DNA from: Bacillota bacterium | GTDB lineage: Bacteria > Bacillota_I > Bacilli_A > Acholeplasmatales > Acholeplasmataceae | Assembly (NCBI GenBank): GCA_018817915.1 | Contig: JAHISX010000053.1 | Coordinates: 1-64,000, forward strand | Direction of reading: 5' to 3' | Length of the DNA stretch: 64,000 nt | Shown: positions 10,871 through 20,487 of the stretch, piece after piece | How the letters are laid out: each line of letters begins with the position of its first letter | Numbering within the stretch: position 1 is the first letter of the stretch | Translations under genes and position numbers: made by a program | The notes under the pieces: generated by a model | Database searches by the model: none | What the model was told of the DNA's origin: nothing | Seen by the model: only the letters and a program-made list of their open reading frames with translations

Positions 10871-11563
10871 ATGAAATTAAAGAAAGAAACGCTTAGAATG
10901 CTCATTGCTGTTAATTTACTAGCGGTAGCAATTGTTTTGGATGTCTTGACCAATGCCATACCAGGTTTAGACTTGAGTATGCCATTTGGTGGTAAGTTTT
11001 TTGGGATTTCAATGTTGCCATTGATTTTAATTGGGTTATTGATAGGATTTAAATATGGTTTGATTTCAACGCTTATTTTTGCAATCTATAATTTTGGAAT
11101 AGACTATATCATTTATCTTGAGACCTTAAGAATTACATTAGAAACATGGACAGGTATATCTTGGACCATTTGGATGATAGGGCTTCTGGTTTTACTAGAC
11201 TATATCATTCCTTTTATGTCATTTGGATTATCAGGATTATTTAAAGATGGTTTAAACAAAAGAAAAACTTTTGTGATTGCTGTCATCTTTGTAAGTATCA
11301 TTAGACTCATATCAAGTACACTCAGTGGTGTCATCTTATGGGGAAGTAGCATCGAATATGCTGCTTCACAAGTCGAATTAGGTAATGAGACAAATAATAT
11401 TGCTACTCAAATATTTTCAGCTGTTGGTGATAACTTGTGGTTATATAGTTTTGGCTATAACTTCATTTATATTTTTACAACAGGAGTAGCAGTCATTATA
11501 ATTGGGATGTTGATTTTCAATCGATTTAAAGTTATTTCTCAAAACTTACTTGAAAGAAATTGA
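10871..11563 (+). CDS. thiT: Energy-coupled thiamine transporter ThiT
   Basis: Small 6-TM S-component; TPP riboswitch leader; IPGLDLSMPFGGKFFGISMLPL. Confidence 0.85.
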   Translation: MKLKKETLRMLIAVNLLAVAIVLDVLTNAIPGLDLSMPFGGKFFGISMLPLILIGLLIGFKYGLISTLIFAIYNFGIDYIIYLETLRITLETWTGISWTIWMIGLLVLLDYIIPFMSFGLSGLFKDGLNKRKTFVIAVIFVSIIRLISSTLSGVILWGSSIEYAASQVELGNETNNIATQIFSAVGDNLWLYSFGYNFIYIFTTGVAVIIIGMLIFNRFKVISQNLLERN

Positions 11564-12123
11564 TCGATGACTTTGATATAGTCAAGTCTTGGTTGAAAAC
11601 CAAAGGGTATGATATATGCTTTTTCTTGAAATGCGGAATAAGGGATGGATTTTCGTCCTTTTTCTTTATCGTATTGGAGATCCCAAAATGAGAAAAGGAC
11701 TTCTGCAGGTAATAAGAAGTATTGATTATATTTCTTAAAATGAACGATTAAGAAGGCGATACCACCTTGTTTATACACATTTCTCAAATGATCAATTTGA
11801 TGTTCATGCACATTCTTTAAAGGCATGGAAGTTGTTGAATTTGTTTCTTTAGCATCAAAGTCAATATACTTGCCATGATAAATGCCATTGAAGTCAGTTG
11901 TAGATGGCGTTTTATAATAAGCTTCTGTGATTTTTGCTTTATTTCTGGCTGGATAGCTGACATTAACCACCTGAATAGGTGTTGGTTTTTTATGAATAAC
12001 AGCAATACCCATATTTAAATAATAGGTATTGGTTGCTTCAATATCTGATTCCAATGTCATACCTAGGTTTGCATAACTTGTTGTTTTGACTTGTGATTTG
12101 CGTTTTATTGGATAATTAATCAT
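11539..12123 (-). CDS. recU: Holliday junction resolvase RecU
   Basis: Nuclease motif GIYHGKYIDFDAKETNS, HQIDHLRNVYKQGGIAFLIVHF; converges with thiT and overlaps it by 25 bp. Confidence 0.9.
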   Translation of the reverse strand: MINYPIKRKSQVKTTSYANLGMTLESDIEATNTYYLNMGIAVIHKKPTPIQVVNVSYPARNKAKITEAYYKTPSTTDFNGIYHGKYIDFDAKETNSTTSMPLKNVHEHQIDHLRNVYKQGGIAFLIVHFKKYNQYFLLPAEVLFSFWDLQYDKEKGRKSIPYSAFQEKAYIIPFGFQPRLDYIKVIDQFLSSKF

Positions 12124-12235
12124 GTCTTATTCACCTATTAACATCATAACATATATATAGAACAAAATCATTGTTATATTATAAAAACATGGTATAATAT
12201 CAATAGTTAAAAACGTTGCTAAAGGAAGTGATAGT

Positions 12236-13909
12236 TTGAGTGAAATTCGTTTTTTTGCTTTGGGCGGATTGGGTGAAAATGGGAAGAATATGTATGTCAT
12301 TGAAGTTGACAAGCAACTATTCATCTTAGATGCAGGTATAAAATACCCTAGTTCAGAGTTATATGGGGTTGATGAAATCATCCCGGATTATAGAATATTG
12401 ATTCGTGCAAAAGACCGCATTCGAGGTATTTTCTTGTCGCATGCTCACGAAGATCATATCAGCGCATTACCTCACATCCTTAGGGACTTAAATGTTCCTG
12501 TTTATGCAACTAATTTTACGATGCAAGTCGTTATGGATATGTTGAAAGATGAAGACTACAATTTAGATGATTTGACATTAAATACGATTTCACAAAATAG
12601 TATCATTAAATTTGGTAACGTACGTGTTACCTTTTTCAGTACAACCCACTCCATCCCTGAATCAGTTGGGATCGCAGTTCATACTCTAGATGGTTCTATT
12701 GTTTATACCAGTGATTTCACGTTCGATCAAAGTGGAGATTTAAAATATCAAACAGATTTTAGAAAGATTAATGAATTAGCAGAGAAAAATGTACTCGCTT
12801 TATTAACTGAATCATTAGGTTCCACTTTAGAGCTTAATGGAGGCGTTAATGATACACTCATGCATAAATTAAACAGCGTGTATACCAATGCAGATGGTAG
12901 AATTATTGTCTCATTATTTTCTTCCGATTTACAAAAAATACAACGTATCGTTGATATTTCTTTAGCTCATCATAAGAGAATTGCAATTATTGGTAGACGT
13001 GCACAACGTATCGTTGATATCGCAATCGAGGATGGATACTTAAAAATTCCTACAGAATCTTTAGTCAATTTAAGATATATCGATGAAAAAAATAAAAATG
13101 ATGACCATGATATTGTTGCTTTAGTTACAGGAAGTAGACATGAACCGTTCTTTATGATTCAAAGAATGTGTAAGAAAACTGATCGTCTAATTCATATTAC
13201 TGAAAAAGATACTGTCATTTTGATGACGCCCCCAGTTCCAGGAACAGAAAAGATGGCAGCAAGAACTTTAGATACTTTATACCGTAGTGATGCACAAGTT
13301 CAAATGATTAATAAGAGATTATTAACATCAGCACACGCAACTGCTGAAGAATTAAAGATGATGATGAATTTACTTAAACCTAAATATATTATTCCAACGA
13401 TTGGTGAATATCGTCATCAATATGGCGTAAAAAAATTAGCTGAATCTATTGGATATCATGCAGAAGATGTCTTTATCTTGGATAATGGTGATGTACTCAC
13501 AATTAAAGATAAAGAAGCTTATGTGTCTAAAAATGACATCAGTGTTGGTGAAATCTTAATTGATGGAACTGCAATTGGTGATGTCAATGACTTTGTGATG
13601 AAGGATAGAGAATTGCTTGCTGAAGATGGCGCTTTATTGATTGTTGCTCACGTTAGTCCAAAGACTAAAACGATTTTGGGAGAAGTTCAGATTGTCACTC
13701 GAGGATTTGTCTATATCCAAGAATCTGGAGAGCTTTTAGAAAAAGTTAAAAATATGTTCTTAGAAGTAAGTAAGAAACATTTAGAAGGCAAATATATCAA
13801 TTGGAATGAATATAAACGTGATGTTAGAAACGAAGTGAACCGGTTTATATATCAAGAAACAAGAAGAAGTCCAATTACAATACCAGTCATTATTTCCACA
13901 GAAGGATAA
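12236..13909 (+). CDS. rnjA: Ribonuclease J
   Basis: GGLGENGKNMYVIE, LSHAHEDHISALPHIL metallo-beta-lactamase motif, TSAHATAEELKMMMNLLKPKYIIP. TTG start after ggaag. Confidence 0.93.
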   Translation: MSEIRFFALGGLGENGKNMYVIEVDKQLFILDAGIKYPSSELYGVDEIIPDYRILIRAKDRIRGIFLSHAHEDHISALPHILRDLNVPVYATNFTMQVVMDMLKDEDYNLDDLTLNTISQNSIIKFGNVRVTFFSTTHSIPESVGIAVHTLDGSIVYTSDFTFDQSGDLKYQTDFRKINELAEKNVLALLTESLGSTLELNGGVNDTLMHKLNSVYTNADGRIIVSLFSSDLQKIQRIVDISLAHHKRIAIIGRRAQRIVDIAIEDGYLKIPTESLVNLRYIDEKNKNDDHDIVALVTGSRHEPFFMIQRMCKKTDRLIHITEKDTVILMTPPVPGTEKMAARTLDTLYRSDAQVQMINKRLLTSAHATAEELKMMMNLLKPKYIIPTIGEYRHQYGVKKLAESIGYHAEDVFILDNGDVLTIKDKEAYVSKNDISVGEILIDGTAIGDVNDFVMKDRELLAEDGALLIVAHVSPKTKTILGEVQIVTRGFVYIQESGELLEKVKNMFLEVSKKHLEGKYINWNEYKRDVRNEVNRFIYQETRRSPITIPVIISTEG

Positions 13910-13911
13910 AA

Positions 13912-13945
13912 ATAAAGCACTCTAAATTAGAGTGCTTTATCTTTT
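13912..13945. terminator. Bidirectional terminator between convergent rnjA and rarA
   Basis: aaagcactct-aaatt-agagtgcttt with flanking T-run. Confidence 0.8.
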
Positions 13946-15169
13946 TTTATGTTTGATTTTATCAATCATTTTTAGCCGATCTGAAAGAGCTTTTTCATAA
14001 CTTGATTCATCTTTAGGATGATAATAGGTTTTATCTTTGATCGCATCTGGTAAATAGGATTGATCATTGACGCTGTCTGGATCATTATGTGGATAATGAT
14101 AAATATCAGGATTCATTTTGATTTTTCGGTTACTTGCATGATCAGGAACAACACCTGTGTCATTTTCTTCATAATCGCGAAGCGCTTGATCAATAGCGAT
14201 GGCTGCAGTATTTGATTTTGGTGAAAGTGCCATATCAATAACAATTGCTGATAAAATGAGATTTGCTTCAGGAAATCCTACTCTTATCGCGCTATCACAA
14301 GCATTTAGCACCTTACCACCCATTAAAGGATTTGCTAATCCAATATCTTCATAAGCGATGACGATGAGTCTTCGAATGATTGATTGAAGGTCACCTAAAG
14401 TGATTAATCTTGCTAGGTAATGGATTGATGCATCAACATCAGACCCTCTAATTGATTTTTGTAGTGCACTTAACAAGTCATAAAAGTGATCTTCGTGATC
14501 GTCTAAATCATGATTGATTTTGCCAGCAATACGATAAATCATTTGGGAAGTCAGTGTATCTCCATCATTTAAAACTAAAGAAGCACTTTCTAATATATTG
14601 AGTGCAGTTCTAACCTCATGATTGGAGTAACGAATGATAGCTGATAAAGCACTTTTTTCAATTTTTAAATCGACATCTAATTCTCTTACGCCATTTAAAA
14701 CTGTTTTTTCTAAAGCTTCATCATCGAGATTCTTTACTTCGTAAAGGTGACATCTTGATCTGATAGCCATATTAATGCTTTGATATGGATTTAATGTAGT
14801 TAATCCGATGATCGTTGCATTACCATTTTCCATAAATGGAAGTAGGTAATCTTGAATATCGGTTTTCATTCGATGTATTTCATCGATGACAATTAAAATG
14901 TCATGATAACTGGTTGTATCAATGATGTCTTTTAATTTAGCTTTACTATCTGTAGAAGCATTGAAAAAGTAAACATCTAAACCGGATTGTGCAGCAAATA
15001 TTTGGGCAATTGTTGTTTTTCCTGTACCAGGAGGACCATAAAGAATGAATGACAAAAGTTTCTTTTTTTCGAGCATTGATACTAAAATACCATCTTTTCC
15101 TACAAGATGGTCTTGCCCATAAACATCTTCAAATTTTTGTGGTCTCATACGATATGCTAAAGGCTTCAT
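13937..15169 (-). CDS. rarA: Replication-associated recombination protein A (RarA/MgsA AAA+ ATPase)
   Basis: LAYRMRPQKFEDVYGQDHLVG, YGPPGTGKTTIAQ, VIDEIHR, RLIVIAYEDIGLANP. Confidence 0.93.
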   Translation of the reverse strand: MKPLAYRMRPQKFEDVYGQDHLVGKDGILVSMLEKKKLLSFILYGPPGTGKTTIAQIFAAQSGLDVYFFNASTDSKAKLKDIIDTTSYHDILIVIDEIHRMKTDIQDYLLPFMENGNATIIGLTTLNPYQSINMAIRSRCHLYEVKNLDDEALEKTVLNGVRELDVDLKIEKSALSAIIRYSNHEVRTALNILESASLVLNDGDTLTSQMIYRIAGKINHDLDDHEDHFYDLLSALQKSIRGSDVDASIHYLARLITLGDLQSIIRRLIVIAYEDIGLANPLMGGKVLNACDSAIRVGFPEANLILSAIVIDMALSPKSNTAAIAIDQALRDYEENDTGVVPDHASNRKIKMNPDIYHYPHNDPDSVNDQSYLPDAIKDKTYYHPKDESSYEKALSDRLKMIDKIKHKKR

Positions 15170-15282
15170 TATCTCACCCGTTTACATTATAGCATACTTG
15201 CTTAAAAGTATAAAATAAGGTAAAATAGTAAGATAATAGATTCGTCTTTTTTTCTAAAGAAAGACACTGATGGAGGAATAAC

Positions 15283-15795
15283 ATGAATTTAAAAGATTTT
15301 ATTGCTGATGTACCTGATTTCCCAATTAAGGGCATTTTATTTAGAGATATCACACCATTGATGCTTAATGGTGAAGCATACAAGTATGCTGCTGATCAAT
15401 TTACGAAGTTTGCTGTTGAAAAAAAGGCAAACGTCATTGTTGGTCCTGAAGCGAGAGGTTTCATTTTTGGTTGTCCTGTAGCTACAAATCTTGGTATCGG
15501 ATTTGCACCTGTTAGAAAACCTGGAAAACTCCCAAGAGAAGCAGTCAGTGTTTCTTATGAACTTGAATATGGAAAAAACGAATTATGTATGCATGCTGAT
15601 GCAGTTAAAAAAGGCGATAGAGTCTTAATTGTTGATGATTTATTAGCAACAGGAGGCACGATACAAGCTGCAATCGATCTAGTTGAAAAATTAGGTGGTG
15701 AAGTTGTTGGTATTGCGTTTTTAATTGAATTATCAGATTTAAATGGTAGAGAAAAACTTGGAGCTTATGATATATTAACTTTAATCACTTATTAA
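15283..15795 (+). CDS. apt: Adenine phosphoribosyltransferase
   Basis: [17 protein letters not shown]-type N-terminus and [17 protein letters not shown] motif. Confidence 0.95.
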   Translation: MNLKDFIADVPDFPIKGILFRDITPLMLNGEAYKYAADQFTKFAVEKKANVIVGPEARGFIFGCPVATNLGIGFAPVRKPGKLPREAVSVSYELEYGKNELCMHADAVKKGDRVLIVDDLLATGGTIQAAIDLVEKLGGEVVGIAFLIELSDLNGREKLGAYDILTLITY

Positions 15796-15807
15796 GGAAG
15801 TGAATCT

Positions 15808-17985
15808 ATGACTGATCCTTTGTTTCAATCACTTGTTGAATCTTTTGATTCATATATAAAAAGAGATTCAGACATTAAGCTTATTGAAAAGGCTTATGTT
15901 TTAGCACGGGATAAGCACGAAGGACAAATGAGAAAGAGTGGAGAGCCTTATATCACTCATCCAATTGCAGTCGCAAAAATTCTTGCAGAACTTAAAGGTG
16001 GTCCAGCAACACTAATCGCTGCACTCTTACATGACACAGTTGAAGATACATCTTTAACTTTAAAAGATGTGGACACAATGTTTGGCTCAGATATTGCTCA
16101 ACTCGTTGATGGTGTAACTAAGATAGGTAAATTATCATTTACCACGCAAGCCAGCCAAGCAGATAATCATCAAAAAATGCTACTTGCCATGGCAAAAGAT
16201 ATTCGTGTTGTTTTAATCAAGATTGCTGACAGATTACACAATGTTAGAACTCTAGATTCTATGGCACCCGAAAAACAATATAAAATTGCAACTGAAACCC
16301 TTGAAATCTATGCGCCACTTGCGCATCGATTAGGGATTTTTAGAATCAAAGCTGAATTAGAGGACCGCTCATTAAGATATACTGATCCACCGATGTATTA
16401 CCGTGTATCTAATATGATACAAGCTAAAAGAACTGAACGTGAAAGTTCAATTGAACATGTGATCGAAAATATTACAGAACTATTTACTATCAGTGAATTA
16501 CATGATTTTGAAATTAAAGGACGCATTAAAAACATTTTTAGTATTTATAAAAAGATGGTTAGAGATAGTCGTGCTTTTGAAGATATCTATGATCTTTTAG
16601 CGGTTAGAATTATTGTGGATCGTATTGAAACGTGTTATCAAGCATTAGGTATCATTCATGCGAACTTTACACCGATTCCTCGTAGATTTAAAGATTATAT
16701 TGCAGTCCCTAAACCTAATATGTATCAATCCTTACATACAACTGTACTCTCTGATGATGGTACACTTTTTGAAGTCCAAATTAGAACTTCTGAAATGGAT
16801 CAAATTGCTGAATATGGGATTGCTGCTCACTGGGCATATAAAGAAAATAAAACGTATTCTAAAGAAAAAGAACAGTTTGAAATTGCTCAAAAATTAAAGT
16901 GGTACGGCGAATTACTGAAGATGAGTGAAGATACAGATGAAACCGATGGTGGTGCTGAAGAATTTGTCGGTACGATTAAAGGTGATATCTTAGATGCCAA
17001 CGTCTATGTTTTTACACCTAAAGGCGAAGTTATTGAGTTACCTAAGGGATCAACACCGATAGACTTTGCTTATCGAATTCATACAGATATCGGTAATAAA
17101 ATGGTCGGTGCTCTTGTCAATAATCGTATCGTAACCTTAGATTATGAACTGAATACAGGCGATATTGTCAGTGTAAAAATCAATAAGAATTCTTATGGGC
17201 CAAGCGAAGATTGGATGAAAATCGCCAAATCTGCGCATGCTAAACATAAGATCAAGAGTTTTTTAAATAAGCAAAATCGAGATCAAATTATCATCATGGG
17301 TAAAGACATGCTTGATCGAGAATTTTCTGCTCAAAAAGTAAGTGAATCGATTGATGATCAATTTGCTAAAAAGCATTTCGAGAGAAACATGGTTTATAAT
17401 GTGCCTGATCTTTATCTAGAAATTGGTAAGGGCATCATTAGTCCTAAGACTGTTGTAAGTAAGTTGCTCGGTCAAGAAGTTGATCGCGACTTGATGTTAC
17501 AACGTCAAATGGAAAAAGCTTCTAAGCAATTGACAACACACAGTGAAACTGGTGTCGTTATTGAAGGCTTATCAAGTCCTCAATTGAAATTAGCGAATTG
17601 CTGTCTTCCAATACCTGGAGATCCAATTATAGGTTATGTCAGTAAACAAAGTGGTATTGTGATACATGCAACATTTTGTCCAAACTGCGGACAATTTGAA
17701 GATAATCGATTGATTGAAGCTTTTTGGTCTAACAAAATCACACGCAAATATCCTACTTGGATTAAGGTTGTTGGTGGAAATAGACCAACCATGCTTGCTG
17801 ATGTTGTGACAGTTATTAATGCTTCTAGTGTTTCAATTGCTGAAGTCAATGCCATGACAACCAATAACATGGAAATGATTATTCGGATCAAAGTTTCAAT
17901 TGATAATGCTACATCACTACAATCATTAATGGTTAATTTAAGAAAAGTAAGTGAATTATATAGTGTGGAAAGAGATTTCAAATGA
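15808..17985 (+). CDS. rel: Bifunctional (p)ppGpp synthetase/hydrolase RelA/SpoT (Rel)
   Basis: HD motif ALLHDTVEDT, synthetase YQSLHTTVLSDDG, TGS and ACT domains. Confidence 0.95.
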   Translation: MTDPLFQSLVESFDSYIKRDSDIKLIEKAYVLARDKHEGQMRKSGEPYITHPIAVAKILAELKGGPATLIAALLHDTVEDTSLTLKDVDTMFGSDIAQLVDGVTKIGKLSFTTQASQADNHQKMLLAMAKDIRVVLIKIADRLHNVRTLDSMAPEKQYKIATETLEIYAPLAHRLGIFRIKAELEDRSLRYTDPPMYYRVSNMIQAKRTERESSIEHVIENITELFTISELHDFEIKGRIKNIFSIYKKMVRDSRAFEDIYDLLAVRIIVDRIETCYQALGIIHANFTPIPRRFKDYIAVPKPNMYQSLHTTVLSDDGTLFEVQIRTSEMDQIAEYGIAAHWAYKENKTYSKEKEQFEIAQKLKWYGELLKMSEDTDETDGGAEEFVGTIKGDILDANVYVFTPKGEVIELPKGSTPIDFAYRIHTDIGNKMVGALVNNRIVTLDYELNTGDIVSVKINKNSYGPSEDWMKIAKSAHAKHKIKSFLNKQNRDQIIIMGKDMLDREFSAQKVSESIDDQFAKKHFERNMVYNVPDLYLEIGKGIISPKTVVSKLLGQEVDRDLMLQRQMEKASKQLTTHSETGVVIEGLSSPQLKLANCCLPIPGDPIIGYVSKQSGIVIHATFCPNCGQFEDNRLIEAFWSNKITRKYPTWIKVVGGNRPTMLADVVTVINASSVSIAEVNAMTTNNMEMIIRIKVSIDNATSLQSLMVNLRKVSELYSVERDFK

Positions 17986-18416
17986 GATGTATTGTCCAAA
18001 GAGTTCTTGAAGCTCAAGTAGAAGTAGAAAATCAGGTAATTGGATCAATTAAAAAAGGATATTTAATCTATGTAGGTATTCATCATGCTGATGATGAAAA
18101 ACTCATTCAAAAAATGGCACAAAAAATCATTGCTCTTCGTATTTTTGAAGATGAAAATGAAAAGATGAATTTGAATTTGAAACAAGTAAGTGGTGAGATT
18201 CTATCAATATCACAATTCACTTTATATGGTGATACCAAAGGGAATAATCGGCCGTCTTTCATAGAAGCTGCTAAACCTGAACAAGCTACAGTTCTATATA
18301 ATAAGTTTAATGAATTATTGGAAACAGATTGTCATGTTGAAAAAGGATTGTTTGGTGCACATATGAAAATCAAATCCATCAACGATGGACCAGTAACAAT
18401 CATCATTGAAATGTAA
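17982..18416 (+). CDS. dtd: D-aminoacyl-tRNA deacylase
   Basis: MRCIVQRVLEAQVEVE, SQFTLYGDTKGNNRPSF, FGAHMKIKSINDGPVTI. Confidence 0.95.
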   Translation: MRCIVQRVLEAQVEVENQVIGSIKKGYLIYVGIHHADDEKLIQKMAQKIIALRIFEDENEKMNLNLKQVSGEILSISQFTLYGDTKGNNRPSFIEAAKPEQATVLYNKFNELLETDCHVEKGLFGAHMKIKSINDGPVTIIIEM

Positions 18417-18454
18417 TTGACAAAAATGCGATTTTAAGATATGATATCTATGTA

Positions 18455-18650
18455 AGTGAATCGTCTGTGATGAAGGAAGAATTCATTGATTTCTATTAGC
18501 GATGGCAGATAGTGAAAGTGCCAAGATATCAAGGATTGTGACACCTTTGGAGACAAGCTATAATGAGGGCTAGAAATGTTCTAGAACTAAGGTGGTACCG
18601 CGTATACAATTACGTCCTTAGATGTTTTAAGGATGTTTTTATTTTTTTGG
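18455..18650 (+). ncRNA. T-box leader (tRNA-sensing) upstream of hisS-aspS operon
   Basis: Antiterminator box aaggtggtaccgcg (~18589-18602), then terminator tccttagatgttttaaggatgtttttatttttt; stem I with gtct/agac and aagg/cctt helices and a gtgaca specifier-loop segment. Confidence 0.93.
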
Positions 18651-18658
18651 AGCGATAG

Positions 18659-19231
18659 ATGAAGAAACCTTATAAAAAAATGCCAGTGATTTATTTTGAT
18701 GATTATTGTTTAAGAACAATCAAAAAATCAGATGCAAATGACATGTTTGAATATGGAAAAGATAAAGAGGTTACACAATTTTTGAATTGGGGACCATTCA
18801 TCCTACCTATAGAAGCAAAAAAGTCAATAACTCGTATATATCTACCTCGTCATAAAGAAGGATTACCCATAGGGTACTCGATCATTGATGTGAAAAAGTC
18901 GAAAATGATAGGAACCATTGATTTTCATAGTAAAATAAAGAATATCAATGGAGTAGAAATTGGATTTGTATTGCATAAGGATTATTGGAATAAAGGTATT
19001 ATGACCAATGCACTTAAACGTATGGTTGATATTGGATTTGATTATTTAGGATATGAAAAGATGACGATGAAGCATTTGAAACAGAACATTGCAAGTCAAA
19101 AAGTGATTGAGAAAATTGGTTTTAAGTTAATTAAAACGAATATCTATATTTTAGAAAAAAGAGATCAAGTGATTAAAGATGAATTGCTCATATATGAGCT
19201 ATTAAGGGAGGATTACCATGGCAATCAATAA
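18659..19231 (+). CDS. GNAT-family N-acetyltransferase (RimJ/RimL type)
   Basis: EIGFVLHKDYWNKGIMTNALKRMVDIGFDYLGYEKM...HLKQNIASQKVIEKIGFKL acetyltransferase pattern. Confidence 0.85.
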   Translation: MKKPYKKMPVIYFDDYCLRTIKKSDANDMFEYGKDKEVTQFLNWGPFILPIEAKKSITRIYLPRHKEGLPIGYSIIDVKKSKMIGTIDFHSKIKNINGVEIGFVLHKDYWNKGIMTNALKRMVDIGFDYLGYEKMTMKHLKQNIASQKVIEKIGFKLIKTNIYILEKRDQVIKDELLIYELLREDYHGNQ

Positions 19232-20486
19232 AGTCAAAGGAACGTATGATGTATTACCAAATGAGTCTTATCTTTGGCAAGCATTAGAAGAAAAAATCAG
19301 AGAAATTTTAGGCTTATATAACTTAAAGGAAATGCGCACTCCAATTATGGAGTATAGCGATGTTTTCCATCGCCATACTGAACTATCAGATATGGTGACT
19401 AAAGAAACATATGACTTTGATGATCGTGGCGATAGAAAACTAACCTTAAGACCTGAAGGAACAGCAGGTATCATTCGAAGTTATGTTGAAAACAAATTAT
19501 ACGCAAGCCAAGAACTGGAAAAGGTTTATTATATAGGACCTAATTTTAGATATGAAAGACCACAAAAAGGAAGATATCGTCAATTCTATCAATTTGGAGT
19601 TGAAGCCATTGGAACAATCGATCCTGCTTTAGATGCTGAGATGATTATTTTAGCCTATGATTTCATTAAGAGATTAGGCCTAAAAGGTGTTAGAGTTCGT
19701 ATCAATAGTTTAGGTGATGAAGCGTCAAGATCAAATTATCAAGAAGCACTTAAAGCATATTTTACACCACATATTGATGAACTTTGTGAAGATTGCAAAG
19801 TGAGATTGACAAAAAATCCTTTGCGTATTCTAGATTGTAAGGTCGATCAGAAAAATGAAGCTATTAAAAATGCTCCAACACCACAAGATTACTTAAATCA
19901 TGAATCAAGAGCATATTTTAAACAAGTTTTAGATCATTTAAATGCAGCGAAAATCAGCTATGAGATCGCACCTAAGCTTGTTAGAGGCCTTGACTATTAT
20001 AGTCATACAGTTTTTGAAATAGAGGCTGATATCGAAGGTTTTGGTGCTCAAAACGTACTTGGTGGTGGTGGCAGATACCAAAACTTAGTATCTGAGCTAG
20101 GTGGACCTGATTTAGGTGGTATTGGTTTTGCATTTGGTATGGAAAGATTACTTTTAGCTCTTGATGCTGAGAATGTTGATTTTGCAAAAGAAAGACCTCT
20201 GGATGCGTTTGTAATTGTCTTTAATGATGATTTAAAAACAGTTGCTACTGAAATCTTATATGAACTTAGAAAAGCAAATCTTGTTGCAGATACAAACTAT
20301 ACACAAAAAGCTTTTAAAGGACAACTCAAACAAGCGCTTCGTTTTGGTGCGAAATATTTAGTCATTTTAGGCGAAGAGGAATATCAAAAAGGTGTCGTAG
20401 CAATTAAAAATACTAAGACAGAAGTACAAGAAGAAGTTTTAATACCTAAAATCAGCAAGTATTTACTAGAAAAATTGGAGAAGTAA
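19218..20486 (+). CDS. hisS: Histidyl-tRNA synthetase
   Basis: KGTYDVLPNESYLWQALE, TLRPEGTAGIIR, LVRGLDYYSHTVFE class II motifs. Confidence 0.97.
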   Translation: MAINKVKGTYDVLPNESYLWQALEEKIREILGLYNLKEMRTPIMEYSDVFHRHTELSDMVTKETYDFDDRGDRKLTLRPEGTAGIIRSYVENKLYASQELEKVYYIGPNFRYERPQKGRYRQFYQFGVEAIGTIDPALDAEMIILAYDFIKRLGLKGVRVRINSLGDEASRSNYQEALKAYFTPHIDELCEDCKVRLTKNPLRILDCKVDQKNEAIKNAPTPQDYLNHESRAYFKQVLDHLNAAKISYEIAPKLVRGLDYYSHTVFEIEADIEGFGAQNVLGGGGRYQNLVSELGGPDLGGIGFAFGMERLLLALDAENVDFAKERPLDAFVIVFNDDLKTVATEILYELRKANLVADTNYTQKAFKGQLKQALRFGAKYLVILGEEEYQKGVVAIKNTKTEVQEEVLIPKISKYLLEKLEK

Positions 20487-20487
20487 T

